A stretch of 64,000 bases of DNA, taken from NCBI GenBank assembly GCA_947095585.1, contig OX352761.1, positions 138,662,277 through 138,726,276 on the forward strand, given 5' to 3'. The position numbers and the translations under genes are program-made. The notes under the pieces were generated by a model. The model worked only from the letters and a program-made list of their open reading frames with translations, ran no database searches and was not told the origin of the DNA. This DNA is from Nephrocerus scutellatus (lineage: Eukaryota; Arthropoda; Insecta; Diptera; Pipunculidae). Numbering within the stretch: the stretch's first letter is position 1; every line of letters starts with the position of its first letter. Shown here in pieces: positions 25,901 to 37,900 of the stretch.

Positions 25901-28900
25901 CGTCATTTTTTAAACTAAATATTTTTCCACTTTTTTTTTATTTATATATCATCAACATTTAAACATCTCAACAAAATGACTCTAAACATTATCGACGTAC
26001 TTTTCATTCGATGGACCCTCATACCTCCAAACAGTGGTATGACCTGGAGAATCCAGAAGAAATTTCCTGTCCTGGCGATTTCAACATCAAGTGCAATTCT
26101 TTTCAGGCATGTATTTTTCTACATTTATTCAAATATTCGTACATACATATATATGAAATGGATGTATTTTTCATTTGGTTTTTGCGCACACGGTAAAGGG
26201 AAACCTTTTTAAATGAAAAATGCCAATTGGATCTTTTTCTTCTCCATTTCCAGTTGTAACCGAATTATGTGCGCATCGTTTGTGGCTTTAATAGTTCGTT
26301 CTTTAACGTTTTTCAAAATGAAAAACTTTCTATTTGAATTCATACTCAATACTTTTACAGTTTAATAATTTTTTGTGTCAATTCAATACTTTATTCAGTT
26401 TCATTACACTGATCAGTTCTTTTTTATTCTTTTGTGAATTATAATTTGCTTCTTATGAGGCTTTTGATGAATTAATTTCTTTTTCCAACTGCATATTATA
26501 ACGTAATCCTTTCAACCCTTTTTTCTTTTTCATCACAGAAATTAATGTTCCTCCGATGTTTCCGCGTCGATCGTATCTTCCGGTCAATAAATCAATACAT
26601 AGTTGAAACAATGGATGAGTTCTACATAACTCCGCCAGTTATCAGTTATTCAGCTATCCTGGAGCAAATATCCTGCACGATACCAGTTTGTTTTATCCTT
26701 AGCGCCGGTTCAGATCCAACGAATGATTTAATGAAACTCTGTGAGCATTACGGTGGTGGTATCGGGAATTTCTGTCATATTTCATTGGGACAAGGACAGG
26801 AGAAGGTAAGACTACGAAAGATCCCCTCAAGTGGTTTCGTTAGCTTCCCAAACAAAATCTAAAATACGAAGGAGCAAAAGGAAAGCACACACACACATCC
26901 ATACATACAATAATATGAATCGAGTCACCATCAGCAGTACACAAGTACCTAAATTACTCGACCGCATAGATGTCACAAACAAGGGAACAAGAGAAACAAC
27001 AACAACAACTAGAAAATCAGAAAAAGGAAAACTTTAAATTATTTTTGTTTGTTCTTTTGTATTGTCAAATAAGACTTTACAGTGGGCAAATTTAAAGAAT
27101 TACCGTGTAAAATTTTTGAGTCAGTCGCAATTTAGTTTTTAAGCTGAGTCTTTGCACTTGTTTCTGCTTACACTAACTAATCTTACTTTCTCAAAAAAAA
27201 CACAAATAAATAAATCTAAAAAAACCAACCCATTAAAATTAAAATCTTTCATGGAAATTCTCTAAACGGAGACACACATGCGTGAAAAGTTTGAATCGGG
27301 TTAATTTTGAAAAAACTTTTATTAGATCGGCTCTGGGGGTTCGAAGTTTTTACAAAAAGTGTTGTCACTAGCGATACACATGTGTAGGAAATTTGAGGAA
27401 AATCGGGTTATTTAAAAAAAAAAAAATTATATGGGATCTCTCGGCCCTGGGATCCGTTACTTTTAACCTTTTTCGAATAGGGAATACACATGTGTACAAA
27501 ATTTAGAGAAAATCGGGTGAATTTTTAAACAAAATATATGGGAGCCTGGGCTCTGGGTCCGGATCACTTCCAAATTTTAATAGAAAATGTTGTCAACGGA
27601 GATACACATGTGTGCAAAGTTCGAATAAAATCGGGCTTTAGGAATTTGGTTAAAAATTGATCACAAGTTTCCACCAGCCAGCCACACGGGCATGCAAAGT
27701 TAATATTAATAGGGAATTTAATAAAAATTTGTTCGCAAGTTTTTTTGGTTGCTATGCTGCGCCATTTTCGAAACTGAAAATTTAAGTTCAGCAATTTGGG
27801 TTGGACGTGTACTTTTGTTTATTTTGTGCATCCCATGTGGCCTATATGGCGTATTTGGATGTGCGTGTGTGTGCTTGTTCGTTCATTTATATACACTCGT
27901 ATATGTGTTACACTATTTGTTTTGTTGTTTCTAACGTTTTTTTTTGTTGTTGTCTTTATTTTATATCGTCGTGGACATTGTTCGCGGCGTCTATCTAGGC
28001 TGCCGTAAGTCTCCTCGATGTGTCAATACGCCAGGGACAATGGCTGATGCTGCAGAATGGTCACCTTCTCATCAGTTTCATACGTCAATTAGAGAAATAT
28101 TTAGAGAAAGTTAATAACCCTCATCCAGATTTTCGTTTATGGATAACAACAGATCCGACGCCAACATTTCCCATCGGTATCCTGCAGCAGTCACTGAAAG
28201 GTAGGTGCACATACACCATATGTACACTTGCATAAATAAATGCATTCTACAAAGATACATAGCCATTTACAAATAAACGAAACGATGGCACAGATTTTTT
28301 TATTCAGCTATTCAGCCATATAGCAACACGACAATACGAGGACAATGAGTACAGGAGAGGCATTCATTAATTTCCGTTGAACTGATTGAATGCCAGAAAA
28401 ACTAAAAACAGAAATACAGCGCGTATTTTATTTGATGTGGTTTAAGTGGATATTTGTTTTTCACACGCCCATAGACGAAATTGACTGTTTCATACACTAT
28501 AACCTAGCTAGCGAAAGTAGCCATCATACACACTAGTGAGTTAACATATAAAATACTTTTGTTATTTATTGCAGTCACAGCGAACACACACATTCCCATT
28601 TTGCATTGCGCATAACCGGTTTAGCAGAAAACCCGGTTTTGGTCGTGTGAAAAAGTGCTCATTATCTCTACTTTCCACGCAGTGCAGTGCAGTGCTTATT
28701 GCAATATCATTGGTCATATAAGTAATTTTGGTAATATTATTATATGACTAACATTTTCTTACTTCCATGGAAGTTTTTACAATTTTCTCTTATTAGGTTT
28801 TAATTTAGTTACTAAATTCTAAATACAAGAATCATAAACACCAACTCTAAATCAAAAGAAAAAACTCATACTTAGTTGCAGTATAGAAGCTGCTCAACTT

Positions 28901-31900
28901 CTGGACCACATATTTTAATTTAAACTATTTTGAATTCTTATTATTATCTTATTAAAGAGTTTTTCAATTTGGGGCGGGCCATTTTTCTAATTGGGTTTCG
29001 CGACTATGCGTGAGCTCAGATGCGGTTTGTTAGAAGTGTTTGCTTCTCTATATTTATAATTTTGTTTGCGATTATTCAAAGATTTGTGCGCGCCGTGGCT
29101 CAGTGGAAATGCGCATTGCTACTGGGTTCGAATCCCAGTAACACCAAAAGTATTTTTCACGGTGTCCCACCTCTCGCGGATGTCTGACAAACGTTCCGAG
29201 TGTAATAACTTGCTTCTTAATTCGCCGTTTTGATCCGGCCTTAAATTGTAGGTCCCTTCTATTTGTGTCCAAAAATATACATGCTTAACACAAATTTTCG
29301 CGAGAAGCTCGACCTTGGACCGCAACGGTCTGTCGCGCCGAATATTATTACTATCCAAAGATTTGATGTGAGCAACAGCTGGTCATTGGCCCATATCTTT
29401 AAACTTGAAACTGGCCACACAGTCGCAGTCAATGGAAATCACTACCGGATCATGTTGACTGACTATTTTTGGGATAAATTTAAAAAGATTTACTGGAAGT
29501 ACATGTGGTTTAAAAAAAAAGACCAGAACTAGGTCAGTAAATTTGCCGGCTCATTCGTGTCATTTGACGCTTCTTGACTTTTACCTTTGGGGCTATGACA
29601 AGTTTACGGTCGTCTAAGTACACTATTTCAATAACCCAGTGATTTTTAGACAAAGTTGGGACTAAGATGAACGACATATTTCCAAATTTATACGAAGAAG
29701 TCATGAAAAATTGGTTTAGTGCATTAACCTTATTTCCGTCGAACACAAACTAATTTATTAAAAAGCTCTTAATGAATAGCCATTATATATTATGCGGTTC
29801 ACTATTAATATAGCAGGCAATTTTGAGAAGTAAAAATCTTTCTCCTGATATATGGCAGTGAGAGAAAAAACAATTGATTGTTATCAGGGTTCGAAATAAA
29901 AAGGTCGTTACAATAAATTTCTTTCTGTTTATGACTCTTGAATTTATTCAGCGTTTATTCTCAGCTTAGCTTTATTTCTAATGCATGTATGTAATCTAGA
30001 AGGTTCGTGATTCTTGATGTGAGCCTTGAAAAAGTGATCGTTGACGGGAGCCATGACGAAGCGATACTTGACGTGAACTTTGACGTACCTTGACGATGTG
30101 ATATTTGAGATGATACTTCACGAAGCGATCCTTGACGTGAACTTTAGCGTGCCTTAACGAAGTGATCCTTGACTTGGGCCTTGACGTAACCCTTGACGTG
30201 CCTAGACGAAGTGATCCTTGACATAGTGATCCTTGACGTTAGCCTTGACGAAGCGATTCTTGACGTGAACTTTGAATCCTTGAAGTGAAATCTGACGTGC
30301 CTTGATTATTTACCTGAATCTTGACGTAAGCCTTGACGAAGGAATTCTTGACGTGAGCTTTGGCGAAGTGATCCTTAACGTGAGCCTTGACGAAGTAATC
30401 CTTGATGTGACCGTTGACGTACGTTGACGAAGTGATCCTCGACGTGACCTTTGACGTGCCTTGACGAATTGATCCTTGACATAAGCCTTTACAAAGTGAT
30501 CCTTGATGTGAACTCTGACGAAGTAATCCTTGACGTGGGCCTTGACGAAGTGATCCTTGAACTTAGCGTTGACGAAGCGATCCATGACGTGAATTTTGAC
30601 GTGCCTTGACGAAGTGATCCTTTACGTGAGCTTCTGGCGTGCCTTAAAAATTATTCCACGACTGCTTTAGTGCACGCCCTTTTGTATTATTTTTCCTGGT
30701 TGCGATTTTGTGACGATGGTGATGACGTGCTTTGCTGCCATTGGTCGGTTCGGTGATGTGATTTATTTTTATTATCTTCTTCTACCGTTGGCTGCATTGT
30801 GTTGGTGTAGGGTGCACCCGAATTTAGGAATAAACTATGTTACATGTTTTGTGTGGACAAAATTCAGTCACAAGTATTTTGTTTCTCACAATCTTCATTT
30901 AACCAAATTCTTCTTTTTTGTGAGTCAACACTTATTATGTTATGTTTTTGATGAAGCGTTTGAACTCCCAAAAAATGTTATGTTAAGTAAACCATGACAA
31001 CACATTTTCTTCGTCTTTGTAAGGTAACTTTTTCAAAAAAAAAATTCCACAAACATCTAGAGAGTTAAAAACTAAAAAACATAGACATTGTAGATATTAT
31101 AAACCCGCCAGCTCCTATATTTTGTTTCTTATGTAGCTAGTCTTTTATCAAAAAATGTGATATAAAATTTTTTTAAATCAAAAATGCCGTTTTCTACTTC
31201 AGTAAAAATTAGAGAATATGTAAACTGGGTTTACTAAGAAAAACTAAGGTTAACATAATAACACAAGGAACTCTAATACCTATTAAAAGCAATAAAACGA
31301 ATCAGTTTAAAACTATTTAACAGCTCTTCAAACAATTTTTTTTAAATCATTAGTAATCTTTTACAATATACAGACATAAATGGTAATTGCAAGTAAAGTA
31401 AAATATTTTGCTCAATCAATTTGCATGGCACCATTCATGTTACCAGTTGAATAAAACTTAGTTTGTACCTTCGAAAATATTTATAGGAAATTAGACGAGA
31501 CTGCACTGTGCAAATTTAATTAAAATCTGAACACTGACAAATATTTCCGGACGGGAAGACATGCATTTATACTTAAACGGACTAACAAATTACTTTTTAC
31601 AAAAAAAAACGCCATATACCTTCACATGTCTTAAAAATACTTATTCGCCGCCTCTCAATATTTCTCTTTTCTCGTTGCATATTGTGCTGCGCCAACTGGA
31701 TTCATTCGTTGCCGAAACTACAAATCTACAAAAATATAAATCCAAATGGATGGACATTCCTGCTCGTGATCCTGAACACCACCACACTACTTGCCCTTGG
31801 AGAGGCATCATCAACAGTTGTGACCGAACCTCCAAATGGATTAAAATTAAATTTGCGCTCGACTTTCTTCAAATTACCAGAGGAGAGCCTTGATTCATGT

Positions 31901-34900
31901 CCGCATATAGCCTTCAGGCCATTAATTTATGTTTTGGCCTTTTTCCATGCTGTCGTTCAAGTAATTTTCTAGATGCGCTTTAGCCAGCCCTAGAGAGTCC
32001 TGTTATTTCTAAATGTTATTTATTCATTTTTCTGTTCTGCTCTGCATCATGGTTTTTTAATTTTGCTTTTTTGGGAATTTCTTGTTTGTGTTTTTTGTTG
32101 GTTGTATGTACATGTATACTAGGTATTTACAAACTGATATTGAAAAGGGCAGAATTAGGGCAAGAGTATCTGCCGCCTCTGGATTGTTGCTGATGCTTAC
32201 TGCAATTGATTTGTTTGGGGAGGGGAATGGCTTCGCATAGAACCGAACGACTGAGCTACATATTTCATTATTTTCATATCTTTATGTTGTGTACTTAATG
32301 CATTATTTTCCGAGATCGAAGCACTTAGGCACATGCTCCCGGTGCAGTAAATTCCCCTTTTTATGTTTTTTTATGTGCATTTGCTGGTAGTTTTTCTGGT
32401 TGCTCCGTGAACAAATAACATTGATTGCTGCGCTCAGCAAATTAGAGTGCTGATAGATCGTCGGATGCAATGTCTGCAGACTGCAGTGCACAGCTGGACA
32501 TACTGAAGTCATGTTCTTGGGGATAAATAGTCAATTGCATTAGTCCAAGTCGGAAATTTGTGATACCATTAATGTATACCAGAAGTGAGAACTGTTGCTG
32601 GAAATAACTCTCCCACTGCGTTACTTGCTTGATAAGGTTTTTTTTGTTTTGTGTTTTTGTTTTTGTTTTTATCTGGTACTGTATTAATCTCGTATTTTCT
32701 TAATTTTTACTGTACCACTATACGATGTAGGAGCGGCGCAAATATGACAAATTAGGTTGGAACATTTGCTACGACTTTAACGAATCCGATTTTGTTGTGT
32801 GTTTGGAAATTTTGCGAACTTATTTGAATAAGGCGTATAATCTGAAAGATCCTCGGATTCCATGGAACAGTCTCAAGTACCTAATTGGTGAAGTGAGTAT
32901 TTTTTGTCTAAAACAAAGTGTAGAGCAAACATATAAAATCTGAAACAGTACGAATGGTTTTTAAATTTCTAAATAACACGACTTTTTGTTAAGATGTGTT
33001 TGTGTTCAATAAGCACAAATTTTTTATTCTCCAATGTGGATTCAAAAGCTCGCAGCCTTACTAAGAAATAACTCTACAAAATGCTTTTATTAAACAATAT
33101 TATAATAATAATAAGCTCAATGAACTTCTTCCAGTTTTACACAGATTTTTAGAAAAGGTTTCCTCAATGTCTTCAAAAACGAACGCTTACTGCAGCTGAA
33201 GTGGGCAACACTTCATTCGTTGAATTGAGATTTTTACTCAATTTTTAGTTTTGGGAAGAGATGAAAATCACACCAAAATCAATGTAGGAGTGCATTGTCC
33301 TGATGATTATTTGCTATTGCCACTGACGCAAAAGACCGAAATAGTAATCCGAGTTAATTGTTTATCGTGAGAAAGTAATGAACCAAAATGATTCCCGTTT
33401 CGACATTGATGCCGTTACCATATCAGCAAATAGTTTTATCTATATATTTAACCTTATTGCCAAGGGAAAACTCCAAGAATGACTTGCGCCTCGCCAATAA
33501 GGTGGGCTAAGCCCTTTATTAAAATTAAAAAATCGTAGAAATGTAAATTACAATACATCACACTCTGGGGTAATGTGGCGAATATATATGTTGCCATAAA
33601 TCTGCTCAAAAAATACTCTGGGTCGGTTAGTAACAGGTCCAGCACTTGTAAAACAGTGATGATTGTCAATTTGTTCAACTGAAAACAGTTTTCAGTTTGG
33701 ATCCTCCAAATTAGTTTGGAATTATATTTTGGGTCTGTTTATACGAGATGCTTATAATCTATGCGATCTCACTTATCTTCAACCTTCGGTATCCCATAAT
33801 CAGATTCCCAATTTCTTCAATGTTTTCCTCTGTAGTAGAGGTAGGTCGAGTCTAGCGTTTGAAATTGGCTTTTTAATGGTTGTCTTCGAAGGGGCATTTT
33901 CTACTAAAGTTGTTACGATTTCTTTTTGAATCTGCTTTGGAGTAATCGTTTTTAAACAGAGATAACCGCACAATATCAGATTTTTTTCCATTTTTTCTAC
34001 ATTGGTATACTTTGCCTCACTTAGTCTCGTGTGTAGCCTAAACCAAATGCAGTATAAAATAAATTTCGAAGAGTTATTTTGGAAATTTTAGAAAAAAAGA
34101 GTACCAATATAGAATTAAAAATATTTTATGACCCTCGTATTACAAAATGTAAAGTTTTTATTTTAACTACCCTTTGCGCTACACCCACGAAGCTCAATCC
34201 TTTGAAAGAAAAAATGAATAACGACATAGTGTCAAGCTGTGACACAACCTTTTTTTGGGATTATAAATTGGCTTAAAACTAGCGGCGGATAAACGAGATA
34301 GACAGTTACGAGACAGTAAGTAACACTTTTCCGATCAAAGCCATCTTCCATGCGTTTTGGAAATAGGGCTATCTCTTATCTCTTTCAAAAAATAACTTGC
34401 TATCTCGTTTAACCGCCGCTAGTTTTCTGTTATTTTAATAATAATATTCGGCACGACAGACCATTGCGGTCCAAGGCCTAACTTCTCGCGACCATTTGTG
34501 CTGCGCATGTTAATTTTTGGACACAAATGGAAGGGACCTACAATTTAAGGCCGGATCCAAACGGCGAATTGAGAAGCTTTCCGTGACAAGGTATTACTAC
34601 TCTCGGAACGTTTGTCACCCATTCGCGAGAGGTGGGACACCGTCTATTAATTTACAATCCCAAAAAAAGGTAGTGCCATAAAAGCTTCAAGAAGGTGTCT
34701 TCGTCGTTGCTCAATGGTTAGTGAGGAGCGGAAATTTCATAGATCGAATCCACGAAAAACACCCACTGTCCTACGCGGATATCTAACAAACGTGCGAGAG
34801 TAATAACTGTCATGAGAAAGCTTGGCAATTCGTCTTTCGGATGTATCTTTGCATTGTAGGTCACTTCAATATGTGAGAAAAAATATAAAACGCGCAGTGG

Positions 34901-37900
34901 CGGAAAGCTCGGCTACGGTCTCCTACAGAAAAAATAATATTTATAATGCCAATGTTTCTCAACATAAAAGAAAATATAACTCTCGAAGCGCAAAATGAAC
35001 TGTGTGGATGTGATCATGCGTTTTTATACCAATAGACAAATATTGTTAGCTCGTCTAAAAAGCGCCTAAACATATGCTATAGTTCAAAATTTAATACAGA
35101 TAATTTTTTGCCCGCGTATGGCATTAATAATAACACTGGATATGCTGCATGCTCGTAGGCGTTAAACTAATTTAAGTTTCCAAAAAGTTGTAAGCGCTAG
35201 CTACAGTAGGTACTCTAGGTCACATGTATTATGAGGTTATGCTGTATACCCACTCCACTTAAATGGTCATGCCTTTAAATTAAAACAAAAATTCTACAAA
35301 AACTTTTCAGGTGATGTATGGTGGACGCGTAATCGACGATTTTGACCGTCGTATCACTCGCACATACATGGACGAATATATGGGAGACTTCCTGTTTGAT
35401 AAATTTCAACCATTCCACTTTTATAAGGACGATTACGCAGACTATTTTATACCACCAATGGAAGAAATCCTTAAAGAGGAAATAATTGGTAAATGCAAAA
35501 CTACCTGTGCAGGGTGTCTGTGTGCACAGTGTGCTCTCGTTCAAATTGAATCTGACTTTGTTTTTGTTGCATTCTGTTCCTTTTAGAACACATCGACAAG
35601 TTGCCACTGGTGAATAAACCGGACGTTTTCGGTTTGCATCCCAATGCAGAAATTGGTTACTTTACTCAAGCGGCCAGGGCGATCTGGACGCATTTAATTG
35701 AACTGCAGCCACAAACGGGTAAGCGAGCGTTTATTTGGTGGTTTATGGTTTTCAGCTCCTTGCATGTATTTGGTTATTTACCGGAATATATCCTCTTTTT
35801 TACCATCCGAGCAAACGTAAATTAATCAATTAGTTGTGAATCGGCAATTGTTATCTCCCACTATTATATACAATTATATGAAATTTTATAGAAATATCTG
35901 GCAAAAATTTATTTATTTTTTTCCATGCTAAACAGCTTTAAAGTGGACACCAAACGGAAATGGTAATGTTTATATGTATATCTATATTTAACTTCGTGTC
36001 CTAACATAACAACAAATAAATTTTGATTTGATTATTTAAGAATTCATTCATTCATTAATAACTAGCTGAAATACCCGGCTAGTGATAGTATAGTTAGTAT
36101 ATAGTATAGATATAGATTTTGAAATCAATGTTTTGCAATTTAAGCACACCAAAAAAATTGGCACAGTTTTAAATTTTAACTGCAAATCGAAATGTTTCCG
36201 AGTAATTCATTAGTTAATTGCGCTAATCAATTAACATACATAGTTATAGCCAAATTATTTATTATTAAATATTTTTATATGTTTTGCTAAAATTAATGTT
36301 AAATCTATGTCTGTTCTACGTGACATAATTCGATAGTTTCGATAGTTTCGTGTTGGTGTAAATTCTGATCGACGATCTATTTATGGCTAATTCCGAATAA
36401 TAATTGGCAAGGTAAACAATATTCGAAAAAAAATTAACAATCACATTGAATGTTTACAATAATCGGCAAAGCGGGGATAATATTTCAAATGAATTTAAGT
36501 TAATTTGTTTAAATTAAAATCAAACGTATGCACTACGTGATATTATTAAATGCTAGCTGTTAGAGGGTGCTTTGCTACCCGCACAGCCTGGGGTTCATGA
36601 CGCTTCACTACCTCACAGGCACTAACAACATGAAAATGCGTATGTGATCAATTAACCCAGAGATCCCGTTCCAAATTAGGACGGGTTAATTATCGTTTGC
36701 AAAATTGAAGGAGGCTTCTATATAAAAATTCGGGATAATTTATGGAAATAAGATTTTAAAAACAATGAAAGATATGAAGCAAAAAATCAGTGATGCATGC
36801 CACTGATAAAAGTGTCCGAGCCCTTCCAAAATTTGGCGGTTTTTGTTTTCTTTAATTACCAAAATTTTGGGCAAAATTTCAGAACATTGCTATTCAAGAA
36901 TTCTGAAGAATTCATAATTTGTAATAACAATTCGTATGGTGAACCCTTAACCGAGAAGTCTGACCACTAAGTCTATTAAGTGCTCATTACGGTTTAAAAC
37001 CACTACGCCAAGTTTGAAAGCGATCGGTTGAAGGGTTTGGCAGTCCTTCGGAAACATACATACAAACTTTCAGTTTTATTTACATAGATTTTTCGGTTAT
37101 TCTAAATACCCAATTCTGATTTGGTAAATATAAGGCCGGAAGATATTTTGTGTCATCCCTAAAAGCTAAAACGTAAATATAATATATTTGAACGAAATCA
37201 TTCTTTTTAAAACCTTTTGTCTGTATTTTCGACTTTATTGAGGTCCTTTTTAACCAGCTACACACGACCTAGAGAGCTGAAATTGTGGAGTGTCTAATTC
37301 CAAAACAGCATTTGTTATATTCCGCGTGCGCTTTTCGCATGTATGCTTTCTACTGGTATTTTTCTTAAGTTGACTCACGCTTAAAGGGTTAAGACCCTTA
37401 TGATGCGGGGCACTAAGATATCTAGGAAAGCAAAACTCACATGCATTTTGAATACCTGCATGTCATAGCGCTGGGAATCTTGGTAAAGCATTCAACATTC
37501 TTGTTAAACGAATTAATAACAGGCCTCTGAACAACACGTCCGAAAATGGAATTAATGGTAAATTGATTAGCATTTAAATAAACACGAATATTGCGGTTGA
37601 ATTTATGGAGAGGTGAAATACAACTGGCCATTTCCCTTGAGCACCGCTGATGAAAATAGCGGTAAAACAGTGACAAGCAGGAGACATTCTAGCGAAGCAA
37701 TTGTGTTCGAGATATTATTATCCCCTCCAAGTTTTATCTTAGTGGGCGTTATTTCTCAAGTGCATTCGAATCTTAGAAAAAAAAAACCAAAAGCCTTATT
37801 CAGGGTTAACATTTGACGAATATCTGACAAACGTTCGATTGTAATAAATGTCAATTTGTCGAAAAAGGCATTAAATTAAAGTTTCCCTTCATTCCTAAGC

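Noticed and set aside
30310..30585. A minus-strand repeat protein ([13 protein letters not shown]...)
   Set aside because: The peptide only mirrors the tandem DNA repeat, and the frame changes with each module length.
30005..30650. A CRISPR-like array of short repeats
   Set aside because: Modules are contiguous with no unique spacers of constant length, in a eukaryotic intron; it is a minisatellite.
33454..33678. A minus-strand frame with LDLLLTDPE that looked like a LINE endonuclease
   Set aside because: The resemblance is short, and half of the stretch matches the ACTAG repeat family instead.
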